DNA of 64,000 nt from Bradyrhizobium sp. AZCC 1610 (GTDB lineage Bacteria; Pseudomonadota; Alphaproteobacteria; Rhizobiales; Xanthobacteraceae), in NCBI RefSeq assembly GCF_036924515.1, contig NZ_JAZHRR010000001.1, positions 7,163,001-7,227,000 on the forward strand, given 5' to 3'. The notes below the pieces were generated by a model that saw only the letters and a program-made list of their open reading frames with translations, did no database searches and had not been told where the DNA came from. Position numbers and translations under genes: made by a program. Positions 42,831 to 51,407 of this stretch are shown in pieces (position 1 is the stretch's first letter; every line of letters starts with the position of its first letter).

Positions 42831-44573
42831 ATGGCGGTCTTTTCAATCCGGTGGCGCCGAGTAGCTGCCACATTCGTACTTGCGTTTGCCTGCGGGGCGA
42901 CGGCCTTTGCGCAGGAACGCCGCTCTTACGCGCCCCCCGATCTCTCCACCGTTCGCGCCATTGCAGCCGAGCATGGCATGGTGGTGGCGCAGGAAAGGCT
43001 CGCCGCGCAGATCGGCGCCGATATCCTCAAGCAGGGCGGCAACGCGGTCGATGCCGCGGTCGCCACCGGCTTTGCGCTTGCCGTCACCTACCCGCGCGCC
43101 GGAAACATCGGCGGCGGCGGCTTCATGGTGATTCACTCGGCCGGCCGCAACGAGGATGTCGCCATCGATTATCGCGAGACCGCGCCGGCGGCGATCACGC
43201 GCGATATTTTTCTTGGGCCGGACGGCAAACCCGATACCGACAAGTCGCGCAATTCCGCACTTGGTATCGGCGTGCCCGGCACGGTAGCGGGGCTGGCAGT
43301 GGCGCTGGAGAAATATGGCTCCGGCCGTTTCACACTCGCGCAAATCCTGAAACCCTCCATCGAACTGGCGCGCGACGGTTTTGTGGTCGCCGACGACATG
43401 GCCGACACGCTGTCGGATATGTACCGCCGCATGGCACGCTGGCCGAATTCGGCGAAAGCGTTCTCCCGCAGCGACGGCACGTCGCTGCGGGAGGGCGACA
43501 GGCTGATCCAGGCAGATCTAGCGGCAACACTGTCTGACATCGCCGATCAGGGAGAGCGCGGATTTTATGAGGGGCCGGTCGCCGAACGGCTGGCAAAGGC
43601 CGTCCGCGATGCCGGCGGCCTCATGACGGTGGACGATCTCAAATCCTATTCTGCGGTGATCCGCAGCCCGGTGCGCGGCAATTATCGCGGCTACGACATC
43701 GTGTCGATGCCGCTGCCCTCCTCCGGCGGCACGGTGCTGCTGCAGTCGCTGAACATTATCGAAGGGTTTCCGATGCCCGAGATGAAGCAAGGCTCCGCGC
43801 CTTCGCTGCATGTCATGATCGAGGCCATGAAGCGCGCTTACGCCGACCGCGCGCGCTATCTCGGCGATCCCGCCTTCGTCAATGCGCCGGTCAATGTGCT
43901 GATCACCAAGGAGTATGCGGTCCGGCAACGCGCCGGCATCGACCTTGCGCGCGCAACACCGGCGGCCGATGTGTTGGCGGTGAGCCCGCGTGAGGGCAGC
44001 AACACCACGCATTATTCGGTCGTCGATTCCAGCGGCAATGCGGTGAGCAATACCTACACGCTGAATTTTCCCTATGGCGTCGGTCTGGTCGCTGAGGGCA
44101 CCGGCGTGCTGCTCAACAACGAGCTCGACGATTTTACCGCGGCACCCGGCGCATCGAACGCCTTTGGCCTGGTCGGTTTCGAAGCCAATCTGCCTGGCCC
44201 GGGCAAGCGGCCATTATCGTCGATGTCGCCGACCATCGTGCTCAAGGATGGCAAGCCGGTGCTGGTCACGGGCTCGCCCGGCGGCAGCCGGATCATCTCG
44301 GCGGTGCTGCAAGTCGTGATCGACGTGCTCGACTACAAGATGGACGTCGCCGCCGCCGTGGCGGCCCCACGGGTGCATCATCAATGGTTGCCCGACGAAG
44401 TGCGTGTGGAACGCGGCTTTTCCGACGAGGTGTTGGCCGAGTTGAAGGCGAAAGGTCACAAGGTGATCGAGCCGCTCGGCCAGACCTCGGTCAATTCGAT
44501 CGCCGTCACGCCAAACGGCCTGCTCGGCGCCCCCGATCCGCGCACCAGGGGGGCGGCCGCGGTGGGGCAGTGA
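42831..44573 (+). CDS. ggt: Gamma-glutamyltransferase
   Basis: A 580-residue exported N-terminal-nucleophile hydrolase that transfers or hydrolyses gamma-glutamyl groups of glutathione and related peptides. Signal peptide 1-27 (ending AFA). The autoprocessing site and nucleophile is T392 in GSNTTHYSVVDSSGNA; other motifs are QGGNAVDAAVATGFAL, NIGGGGFMVI, YRETAPAA, DLKSYSAVIRSPVRGNYRGY and GSPGGSRI. The protein should be cut into large and small subunits in the periplasm. It lies beside the divergent MFS carrier gene. Confidence 0.95.
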   Translation: MAVFSIRWRRVAATFVLAFACGATAFAQERRSYAPPDLSTVRAIAAEHGMVVAQERLAAQIGADILKQGGNAVDAAVATGFALAVTYPRAGNIGGGGFMVIHSAGRNEDVAIDYRETAPAAITRDIFLGPDGKPDTDKSRNSALGIGVPGTVAGLAVALEKYGSGRFTLAQILKPSIELARDGFVVADDMADTLSDMYRRMARWPNSAKAFSRSDGTSLREGDRLIQADLAATLSDIADQGERGFYEGPVAERLAKAVRDAGGLMTVDDLKSYSAVIRSPVRGNYRGYDIVSMPLPSSGGTVLLQSLNIIEGFPMPEMKQGSAPSLHVMIEAMKRAYADRARYLGDPAFVNAPVNVLITKEYAVRQRAGIDLARATPAADVLAVSPREGSNTTHYSVVDSSGNAVSNTYTLNFPYGVGLVAEGTGVLLNNELDDFTAAPGASNAFGLVGFEANLPGPGKRPLSSMSPTIVLKDGKPVLVTGSPGGSRIISAVLQVVIDVLDYKMDVAAAVAAPRVHHQWLPDEVRVERGFSDEVLAELKAKGHKVIEPLGQTSVNSIAVTPNGLLGAPDPRTRGAAAVGQ

Positions 44574-44673
44574 GGGACCGCGACGGATTGCCGATTTGCT
44601 TGATGCGGGCATAAGCTTAAGTCTTGCTCGGTCATTCCCTCCCCCTGCGCGTCCCTAACTGGAGTCTCTCATC

Positions 44674-45570
44674 ATGACATCCCTCAAAGGCAAGACGCTG
44701 TTCGTATCCGGCGCCAGCCGCGGCATCGGGCTGGCCATCGCATTACGTGCCGCGCGTGACGGCGCCAATGTCGCGATTGCGGCCAAGACCGCGGAGCCGC
44801 ATCCGAAACTCAAAGGCACCATCTACACCGCGGCGGAGGAAATTCGCGCCGCCGGCGGCAAGGCGCTGCCGGTGCTGTGCGACATCCGCGACGAGGCGCA
44901 GGTAATCGCGGCGATCGAGCAGACCGTCGCCGAATTCGGCGGTATCGACATCTGCATCAACAACGCCAGCGCCATCAGCCTAACCAATTCGCAGGGAACC
45001 GACATGAAGCGGTTCGATCTGATGATGGGGATCAACACCCGCGGCACCTTCATGGTGTCGAAATATTGCATCCCGCATCTGAAGAAGGCGGCCAACCCGC
45101 ACATATTGATGCTGTCACCGCCGCTCGACATGAAGGCAAAATGGTTCGAGCATTCCACCGCCTACACGATGGCGAAGTTCGGCATGAGCATGTGCGTGCT
45201 GGGGCTATCTGGCGAATTGAAATCCGCCGGCGTCGCGGTCAACGCGCTGTGGCCGCGTACCACCATCGCCACCGCCGCGGTCGGCAACCTGCTCGGCGGC
45301 GAGGCCATGATGCGCGCCAGCCGCACGCCCGAGATCATGGGCGATGCCGCACACGCGATCCTGACCAGGCCGGCGCGGGAGTTCACCGGACAGTTCTGCA
45401 TCGACGACAAGGTGCTGTACGCCAGCGGCGTCAGGGATTTCGAACACTACCGCGTCGATCGCTCGGTGCCGTTGATGTCGGATTTCTTCGTCCCCGACGA
45501 CGACGTGCCGCCACCCGGCGTCACCGTGCAGGCGCTGCCCTCGGTGGGCGCCGCGCAGACGTCGCGTTAG
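44674..45570 (+). CDS. Short-chain dehydrogenase (HSDL2-like)
   Basis: A 298-residue classical SDR with the cofactor motif GASRGIG at 13-19, NNASA at 97-101 and the active-site S148, Y164 and K168 (YTMAK). The wording AKTAEPHPKLKGTIYTAAEEIRAAGGKAL is typical of the hydroxysteroid dehydrogenase-like 2 group. Length and the extra C-terminal tail (FFVPDDDVPPPGV) fit rhizobial members. Substrate is unknown. GGAG precedes the ATG at 44674. Confidence 0.92.
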   Translation: MTSLKGKTLFVSGASRGIGLAIALRAARDGANVAIAAKTAEPHPKLKGTIYTAAEEIRAAGGKALPVLCDIRDEAQVIAAIEQTVAEFGGIDICINNASAISLTNSQGTDMKRFDLMMGINTRGTFMVSKYCIPHLKKAANPHILMLSPPLDMKAKWFEHSTAYTMAKFGMSMCVLGLSGELKSAGVAVNALWPRTTIATAAVGNLLGGEAMMRASRTPEIMGDAAHAILTRPAREFTGQFCIDDKVLYASGVRDFEHYRVDRSVPLMSDFFVPDDDVPPPGVTVQALPSVGAAQTSR

Positions 45571-45598
45571 AGGGTCGCGCCCCGGAACGACGATGCCG

Positions 45599-46264
45599 TC
45601 ACCGCCCGACCACATACGGCCCGCCCTTTTCCAGCGCGCGCACATAGGCCGGGCGGGCGTGAATACGTTCGAGAAACGCCATCGCTTTGGGGTGGCCCTG
45701 CTCCAACCCGCCGCGCGCCGCGGCCGCCTCCAGCGGAAAGCTCATCTGGATGTCGGCGCCGGTGAACTCGCTGCCGGCGAACCATTCGCCTTTTGCCAGT
45801 TCGCCCTCCCAGTAATCCATGTGCTGCTTGAGCTGCGGATTGACCAGCGTGGTCAGCGCCGTGTTGGAGACCTTGCGCACCAGCGGGCGCAGCAGGGCCG
45901 GCGCGCGCTTCGGCATCAGCGTGAACAACAGCTTCAAGAGCAGCGGCGACATCGCCGAGCCCTCGGCATAGTGCAGCCAATAGGTGTAACACAGACGCTC
46001 CGGCGTGTTCGGCGGCGGGATCAGGCGGCCGTTGCCATAGGTACCGATGATGTATTCGCAGATCGCGCCGGACTCGGCGATGGTGTTGCCGTTGTCGGTA
46101 ATGACGGGCGATTTGCCGAGCGGGTGGATGGCGCGCAGATCCTTTGGCGCCCGCATGTCCGGCTGGCGCTGATAGCGGACGATCTCGTAGTCGACGCCGA
46201 GCTCTTCGAGCAGCCACAGCACGCGCTGCGAGCGGGAATTGTTGAGATGATGAACCGTGAGCAT
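45599..46264 (-). CDS. Glutathione S-transferase family protein
   Basis: A 221-residue two-domain GST. GAAGGGAACG upstream fixes the start at 46264. The thioredoxin-like N-terminal domain reads MLTVHHLNNSRSQRVLWLLEELGVDYEIV with LGKSPVITDNGNTIAESGAI (P-cis loop and ES binding glutathione), and the helical C-terminal domain begins near residue 85. It diverges from the DUF2239 gene, with two identical-core palindromes between the starts, so the pair is probably controlled together. Substrate unknown; detoxification is the general role of the family. Confidence 0.92.
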   Translation of the reverse strand: MLTVHHLNNSRSQRVLWLLEELGVDYEIVRYQRQPDMRAPKDLRAIHPLGKSPVITDNGNTIAESGAICEYIIGTYGNGRLIPPPNTPERLCYTYWLHYAEGSAMSPLLLKLLFTLMPKRAPALLRPLVRKVSNTALTTLVNPQLKQHMDYWEGELAKGEWFAGSEFTGADIQMSFPLEAAAARGGLEQGHPKAMAFLERIHARPAYVRALEKGGPYVVGR

Positions 46265-46340
46265 GGCGTTCCCTTCAATTGGCGGCCGTTGGTGCCAGCC
46301 AGGGAACGGAAAGTCGAGACGGCCTGAAGAGCAGCGTAGC

Positions 46341-46383
46341 ATTTACCCGGGTGATATTGACAATCTAATTTACCCGGGTAAAT
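46341..46383. promoter_or_regulatory. Twin palindromic operators between GST and DUF2239 genes
   Basis: ATTTACCCGGGTGAT at 46341-46355 and the perfect 16-bp palindrome ATTTACCCGGGTAAAT at 46368-46383 share the core TTTACCCGGGT; centres are 27 bp apart. TTGACA at 46357-46362 lies between them as a likely -35 for the DUF2239 gene, with an A/T-rich -10 overlapping the second palindrome. Such sites suit a TetR-type dimer; no gene for it lies beside this region. Confidence 0.7.
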
Positions 46384-46413
46384 ATAGGCTGTCGAAATCC
46401 AGAGTTATCTCCA

Positions 46414-47022
46414 ATGGTTGACAATACCCGCCCCCAGTTCACGGCCTTCATGGGCCCGCAACGCCTGGCGAACGGCCCGCTCGCCGAGGTCGCGATTGCC
46501 GTCATGAATGTCTCGCGGAGACCCGCGGCGCCGCCGATCATCATATTCGCTGACGCCACCGGCCAGCCGATCGATCTCGATCTTCGCGGCACCGAACGCG
46601 ATGTCATTGCCCGTTTGCCAGAACCGGCCCCGGGTCCGGAAGCCGCGACTGAAAAGACCGCGGCAGCGGAGCCGCGCGGGCGCGGGCGCCCCAAGCTCGG
46701 CGTCGTCGCGCGCGAGGTGACGTTGCTGCCGCGCCATTGGGAATGGCTGGGGTCGCAGCCCGGCGGCGCATCAGTCGCGTTGCGCAAGCTCGTGGACGAG
46801 GCGCGCCGCGCCAATGGCGATGCGGATCGCGCCCGAGCAGCAAGGGATGCCGCCTATCGCTTCATGTCCGTGATGGCCGGCAACTTTGCCGGCTTCGAGG
46901 AAGCGTCGCGGGCGTTGTTCGCCGATGACCGGCGGCGATTCGTCGGTCTCGTCGCCAGCTGGCCCGACGATATCCGCGATCACGTCGTCAAGCTCGCCTT
47001 CAGCGATCGCGCCGAGCCATAG
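46414..47022 (+). CDS. DUF2239 family protein
   Basis: A 202-residue protein with the DUF2239 pattern: FTAFMGPQRLANGPLAEVAIAV, then PPIIIFADATGQPIDLDLRGT and GRGRPKLGVVAREVTLLPRHWEWL, ending with a helical region (NFAGFEEASRALFADDRRRF). Its function is not known. The region VAREVTLLPRHWEWLGSQPGGASVALRKLVDEAR looks like a RHH- or DNA-binding-like module, seen also in relatives. The promoter overlaps palindromes shared with the divergent GST gene, suggesting a stress- or xenobiotic-responsive regulon. Confidence 0.88.
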   Translation: MVDNTRPQFTAFMGPQRLANGPLAEVAIAVMNVSRRPAAPPIIIFADATGQPIDLDLRGTERDVIARLPEPAPGPEAATEKTAAAEPRGRGRPKLGVVAREVTLLPRHWEWLGSQPGGASVALRKLVDEARRANGDADRARAARDAAYRFMSVMAGNFAGFEEASRALFADDRRRFVGLVASWPDDIRDHVVKLAFSDRAEP

Positions 47023-47161
47023 GCGCGGCGTCGCCGACCGATTCAGCGGCTCGTGTGACGTCGGGCAAGTCGCGCATTCCCACGATATTACGATCGTCAT
47101 AATACCGTGGACGCGCCGCCTACCTTGCGCCACAATGCGCCAAAACATCAGGGAGACTGCC

Positions 47162-47767
47162 GTGAGTTCAAATCCGCAATTCTTGTTCGATTTCGGCAGC
47201 CCTAATGCGTTCCTTAGCCACGAAGCGATTCCGGCGATCGAAAAGCGTACCGGGGTGAAGTTCGAATATGTGCCGATCCTGCTCGGCGGCATCTTCAAGG
47301 CCACCAACAACAAGTCGCCCGCCGAAACGCTCGCCGGCATCAGGAACAAGCGCGAATTCTATGCGCTGGAGACCGAGCGCTTCCTGAAACGCTTTGGGGT
47401 CAAGCCCTATGTCTGGAACCCGTTCTTTCCGGTAAACACGCTGAACCTGATGCGTGCGGCGGTGGCGGCCCAGTTCGAAGGCGTGTTCGAGAAATATGTC
47501 GAGGCGGCGTTTCATCACATGTGGGTGGAGCCGAAGAAAATGGATGACCCCGAAGTCGCGGCCAAGGCGCTGGCCGCGTCCGGCCTCGATGCAGCAAAAC
47601 TGCTGGCGCGCTCGCAGGACGCCGATGTAAAGGCCAGGCTGATCGAGAACACCCAATCCGCCGTCGAGCGCGGCGCATTCGGCTCGCCGACGTTCTTCGT
47701 CGGCAAGGAAATGTTTTTCGGCAAGGAGCAACTTCGCGAAGTCGAGGAAATGGTCTCGGGAAAATAG
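47162..47767 (+). CDS. 2-hydroxychromene-2-carboxylate isomerase / DsbA-like family
   Basis: A 201-residue thioredoxin-fold protein of the kappa-class GST / HCCA isomerase group: FLFDFGSPNAFLSHEAIPAIEKRTG at the start with the S-P-x-x-F binding loop, a helical insertion, and GAFGSPTFFVGKEMFFGKEQL near the end (cis-proline loop GSPTF). GTG 47162 is preferred over an ATG nine codons upstream because GGGAG at 47151-47155 is well placed for it. Family members isomerise aromatic intermediates with glutathione or reduce disulfides. The substrate is not predictable. Confidence 0.85.
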   Translation: MSSNPQFLFDFGSPNAFLSHEAIPAIEKRTGVKFEYVPILLGGIFKATNNKSPAETLAGIRNKREFYALETERFLKRFGVKPYVWNPFFPVNTLNLMRAAVAAQFEGVFEKYVEAAFHHMWVEPKKMDDPEVAAKALAASGLDAAKLLARSQDADVKARLIENTQSAVERGAFGSPTFFVGKEMFFGKEQLREVEEMVSGK

Positions 47768-47807
47768 CCACTCCTAGTTCGACTGTTTGGCGAGAAGTGG
47801 TAAATAA

Positions 47808-47886
47808 GCGAATGGTGAATAGCGAATAGCGAGTGGCAGGATGACGCGCGGCCTTCCTATTCGCCGTTCCCTACTCGCCATTCGCC
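47808..47886. repeat. Short imperfect inverted repeat rich in GCGAAT
   Basis: GCGAATGG, GCGAATAG and GCGAG in the left arm face CTATTCGCC, CTACTCGCC and ATTCGCC in the right arm. It lies between the isomerase and panE genes and could fold into a long imperfect hairpin in RNA. Confidence 0.5.
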
Positions 47887-47920
47887 CGTTCCAAGACCAA
47901 TAACAAAAGGAAGCTATCGC

Positions 47921-48841
47921 ATGCGTATTCTCGTGGTCGGCGCCGGCGCCATCGGCGGCTATTTCGGCGGCAGGCTGCTTCAGGCAGGAAACGACGTGAC
48001 GTTCATGGTCCGGCCGAAGCGCGCTTCCGAACTCGCAAGTGCAGGCCTCGTCATCAAGAGTCCCGCCGGCGACGTGGCGCTCAAGAGCCCGCCGACGGTG
48101 CAGGCCGACAGGCTCGCCGAGACATTCGACGTCGTGCTGCTGAGCTGCAAGGCGTTCGACCTGGAAGACGCGATCAAGTCTTTTGCCCCCGCGGTCGGGC
48201 CGAAAACGGCGATCATCCCGTTACTCAATGGCATGCTGCACCTCAACGTGCTGGACGAGAAGTTCGGAGCTGACCGCGTGCTCGGCGGCCTCTGCGCGAT
48301 CGCGGTGACGCTCAACGACGCCCGCGAGGTGGTCCAGCTCGCGCCGATGCAGTCGCTCAGTTTCGGCGAACGCGACGGCGCTATGTCGGAGCGGGTGCGT
48401 GCGATTGCGAAAGTGTTCGAGAGCGGCAAGTTCGGCGCCGTGGCCAGTGAGCACATCATGCAAGACATGTGGGAGAAGTGGGTTTTCCTCGCTTCGCTCG
48501 CGGCGTCGACCTCTCTGATGCGAACTTCGGTCGGCAACATCCTGGCGGTCGCCGGCGGCAAGGATTTTCTGCTCGGCATGCTCGATGAATGCAGCGCGAT
48601 TGCAAAGGCGTCGGGTTACGAGCCGACCGGCCCGTTCTTCCAGCGCACCAGCGGCCTGTTGACAACCGAGGGCTCGCCGATGACCGCCTCGATGTTCCGC
48701 GACATCAAAGCAGGCCTGCCAGTCGAGGCTGACCATGTGGTCGGCGATCTCGTCGTGCGCGCCGACGCCGCGAAGATTCCGGTGCCGAAGCTGCGCATCG
48801 CTTACATCCATCTCAAGGCGTACGAGAAACAGCGGGGGTAG
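47921..48841 (+). CDS. panE: 2-dehydropantoate 2-reductase family protein
   Basis: A 306-residue ApbA/PanE family oxidoreductase. The Rossmann motif GAGAIGGYFGGRLL at 7-20 binds NADPH, SCKAFDLEDAI and IPLLNGMLHL are family motifs, and the catalytic lysine lies in WEKWVFLASLA. The family reduces ketopantoate to pantoate for CoA synthesis, but many paralogues act on other 2-keto acids, so function as the true PanE is probable rather than certain. AAAGGAAG precedes the ATG. Confidence 0.88.
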   Translation: MRILVVGAGAIGGYFGGRLLQAGNDVTFMVRPKRASELASAGLVIKSPAGDVALKSPPTVQADRLAETFDVVLLSCKAFDLEDAIKSFAPAVGPKTAIIPLLNGMLHLNVLDEKFGADRVLGGLCAIAVTLNDAREVVQLAPMQSLSFGERDGAMSERVRAIAKVFESGKFGAVASEHIMQDMWEKWVFLASLAASTSLMRTSVGNILAVAGGKDFLLGMLDECSAIAKASGYEPTGPFFQRTSGLLTTEGSPMTASMFRDIKAGLPVEADHVVGDLVVRADAAKIPVPKLRIAYIHLKAYEKQRG

Positions 48842-48848
48842 TTGGACC

Positions 48849-48939
48849 CGTAGCCCGGATGAAGCGCAGCGTAATCCGGGGATATTCGTTCGCGCTGGTC
48901 GGATTATCCCGGGTTGCGCTTCGCTTCACCCGGGCTACG
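48849..48939. repeat. Palindromic repeat CGTAGCCCGGATG class
   Basis: CGTAGCCCGGATGAAGCGCA at the left is inverted as CGCTTCACCCGGGCTACG at the right. The same unit occurs at 55443-55533, so this is a second dispersed repeat family, different from the CGTCATG class. Confidence 0.75.
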
Positions 48940-48945
48940 CCACTG

Positions 48946-49530
48946 TCAGAGATACGCCAGATAATGCGCGAGCGCTTCGATCTCTTCTTCGCTGAGGGGA
49001 TAGGCGACATCCGCCATCGCGGCCATGGCGCCGCCGGATCGCATACCCGATTTGTACTCGCGTAGCGCATTGACGAGATATTCCTCGCGCTGGCCAGCGA
49101 TGCGGGCGACCCCCTTGGTGCCGGCGTAGCTATCGGTGTGGCATGAAGCACAACGTCGCCCGGCGGCGGCCTGCGCGCCCTTCTTCGAAAGTTCGGGATT
49201 GTCATCGGGCTTGGGCGCTTTCGGCGGTTCAAGCGAAGCGAAATAGGCGCCGAGATTGCGGATGTCCTCGTTGTTGAGCTGCTCGACGATTGGCTGCATC
49301 TGCTCGTTCTTGCGCGTGCCGGCGCGAAAAAACACGAGCTGCCACTGAATGAACTGATCGGGCTGCGCCGCCAGCGAGGGAATGTTCTCGATCTGCGAAA
49401 TGCCGCCTTCGCCGTGGCACCCGACGCACAGTTCGGCCTTTTCCTTGCCGGCAGCGATATCGGCGGCGTGCGTGGCCGAACCGCAAGCGACGAAAGCAAC
49501 GGATACAATCGCGATCAGTGCAGTCCGCAT
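48946..49530 (-). CDS. Dihaem c-type cytochrome (c4-like)
   Basis: A 194-residue exported protein. GGGAGG upstream supports the start at 49530; signal peptide 1-23. Two haem-binding motifs are CVGCH (35-39) and CASCH (127-131), each in a cytochrome c domain with later Met ligands (for example EQMQP and a SGMRSGG or MAAMAD stretch). It is encoded beside a PQQ-type sugar dehydrogenase and probably carries its electrons toward the respiratory chain. A repeat separates the two genes. Confidence 0.92.
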   Translation of the reverse strand: MRTALIAIVSVAFVACGSATHAADIAAGKEKAELCVGCHGEGGISQIENIPSLAAQPDQFIQWQLVFFRAGTRKNEQMQPIVEQLNNEDIRNLGAYFASLEPPKAPKPDDNPELSKKGAQAAAGRRCASCHTDSYAGTKGVARIAGQREEYLVNALREYKSGMRSGGAMAAMADVAYPLSEEEIEALAHYLAYL

Positions 49531-49545
49531 GCCCAATCCTCCCGT

Positions 49546-49633
49546 CGTCATTGCCGGGCTTGACCCGGCAATCCATCACACTTGCAAAGAATCTCTGTTT
49601 TGATGGATGCCCGGATCAAGTCCGGGCATGACG
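49546..49633. repeat. Palindromic intergenic repeat (CGTCATTG class)
   Basis: CGTCATTGCCGGGCTTGACC and GGATCAAGTCCGGGCATGACG form inverted arms, with CCATCA/TGATGG inside. It is the closest relative of the unit at 30255-30337. Confidence 0.8.
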
Positions 49634-49711
49634 GTGTTGATGCCGCGGCACAAACAACAAAGGCCGCGGCCGCTCGTTCCCGAGCAACCGCAGCCCCTGC
49701 CAATTCGCGCT

Positions 49712-50974
49712 CTACTTCTTGCTGTAGCTGATGCGATAGATCGCACCTGCCCAGTCGTCGGCCACGAGGATCGAACCGTCCTTGTCCAGGATGATATCGT
49801 TCGGACGGCCGAGATAGCCCTGGTCGCCTTCGAGCCAGCCGGAGGCAAAGATCTCCGACTTGGCGTTCTTGCCGTCGGCATCGACGATGACGCGCTTGAT
49901 CCGGGCGCCCTGGTATTTATGTCGATTCCAGGAGCCGTGCTCAGCGATCAGGATGTTGTTCTTGTACTCAGGCGGGAATTGATTGCCGGTATAGAACTTC
50001 ATACCCAACGGCGCCACGTGCGCGCCCAGATTAACGACGGGCGGCGTGAATTCAGAGCATTTGTGACCCATCGCGAATTTCGGGTCCGGCATATCGCCCT
50101 GGTGGCAATAGGGATAGCCGAAATGCTCGCCGATCTTGGAGATCATGTTGAGCTTATCGCTCGGCATGTCGTCGCTGACCCAGTCGCGGGCGTTTTCCGT
50201 GAACCAGTATCGCCCCGAGCGCGGATCGATGTCACCTCCGACACTGTTACGGACGCCGAGCGCCCAGATCTCGGCATTGCCGGTCTTGGGATCGACGCGG
50301 CGGACCTGCGAGACGCTGGTCGGGGGGATGCCGATGTTGAAGGGAGGTCCGAACGGCAAATAGAACCAGCCATCCTTGTCGACCGTGATATATTTCCAGC
50401 CGTGCGCGATGTAAGACGGCATGTCGTCATACACGACCTTGCCGGCGCCCAGATTATCGAGATTGGCTTCGGCGTTTTCGTATTTGATCAGCTTGTCGAC
50501 CGCGATGACGTAGAGCGCGCCATCGAGAAAGGCGAGGCCGGTCGGCATCTTGAGGCCCTTGAGGATGGTCTTGACCTCCTTCTTGCCGCCATTGTCCTTG
50601 ATCGCATAGACATTGCCGAGCTCGAACGAGCCGACAAACAGCGTGCCCTTGTCGCCCCAGGCCATCTGCCGCGCGGACAGTACATTGGATGCATAGACTT
50701 CGATCTTGAAGCCGTCCGGCAGCTTGATCTTTTTCATCATTGCCGCCAGCTCCGCTTCCGAGGCGCCGGTCGGCGGTCCGGACGGCGGAGCGAGGCCCTT
50801 TTGTTCTTCGATCTCGTCGCCGAGGAACCAGTCCGGCGGCGGGTTGTTCCAGAAGTCCTTGGTGCCGGACTCGTATTTCTTCAGGGCCTTTTGTTGCGCG
50901 TCGGCCTGGGTGGCCCCTGCGACAACAAGGATAGCCGCGAGCGCAAGAATAGATCGATTGAAAGCCGATTTCAT
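49712..50974 (-). CDS. PQQ-dependent sugar (sorbosone/glucose) dehydrogenase-like protein
   Basis: A 420-residue exported protein: signal peptide 1-26 (ending ADA), then an about 350-residue beta-propeller with repeated strands (DGFKIEVYASNVLSARQMAW, GTLFVGSFELGNVYAI, MPTGLAFLDGALYVI, WFYLPFGPPFNIGIPP, LGRPNDIILDKDGSILVADDWAGAIYRI). Such propellers bind PQQ and oxidise sugars or related alcohols in the periplasm. The cytochrome gene 181 bp downstream supplies a likely electron acceptor. The exact substrate is unknown. No PQQ synthesis genes are in the window. Confidence 0.85.
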   Translation of the reverse strand: MKSAFNRSILALAAILVVAGATQADAQQKALKKYESGTKDFWNNPPPDWFLGDEIEEQKGLAPPSGPPTGASEAELAAMMKKIKLPDGFKIEVYASNVLSARQMAWGDKGTLFVGSFELGNVYAIKDNGGKKEVKTILKGLKMPTGLAFLDGALYVIAVDKLIKYENAEANLDNLGAGKVVYDDMPSYIAHGWKYITVDKDGWFYLPFGPPFNIGIPPTSVSQVRRVDPKTGNAEIWALGVRNSVGGDIDPRSGRYWFTENARDWVSDDMPSDKLNMISKIGEHFGYPYCHQGDMPDPKFAMGHKCSEFTPPVVNLGAHVAPLGMKFYTGNQFPPEYKNNILIAEHGSWNRHKYQGARIKRVIVDADGKNAKSEIFASGWLEGDQGYLGRPNDIILDKDGSILVADDWAGAIYRISYSKK

Positions 50975-51407
50975 CGCGTCACTCCCTATGCAGCCTGGCG
51001 GCTGCGCCTGTTATTATTTTGAAACGTTCGAGAGGCGAACTTGGTCTGGTGAAGGGAAACAGACCGGAAAATGGTAGCACATTCGATGCGCGTGAGAAGC
51101 GCGGGCGGCGCCGCTCCGTCAGACCAAAGCAAATTGTGAGACGGATTGCTAAGCAGCTGCATTTGCAGTTGCGCCCGCTGCACCGCAATATTCGTGTCGA
51201 GCGAACGCATGCGCCTCATTGCAAGGCGCGTAAGTGGGCGGCGTTCCACATCAGCGGATCGCGCGCGTTATTTTTCCTGATGGGCAAACGAACAATGCAG
51301 TTGTGGCCAACTTCATAGTGGAGGGGGCCAAATCCTGATCGCGACGGCACGCTTCCGGACACGTGCACGAAACTCTGTGCCGTGAGAACTGAGTTCGATA
51401 CGCGTAA
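50975..51407. other. Gene-free stretch before the pseudogene
   Basis: No gene is supported. Short open frames here lack ribosome-binding sites and family pattern. The left end carries the promoter region of the dehydrogenase gene, and the right end leads into a decayed gene whose first part may have been here. Confidence 0.4.

Noticed and set aside
41278..42864. Plus-strand open frame of 528 codons opposite the MFS gene
   Set aside because: Mirror of the transporter gene, Arg/Gln/Glu-rich, no start signal.
51019..51318. Plus-strand open frame of 99 codons before the pseudogene
   Set aside because: No ribosome-binding site, strongly basic random-like translation.
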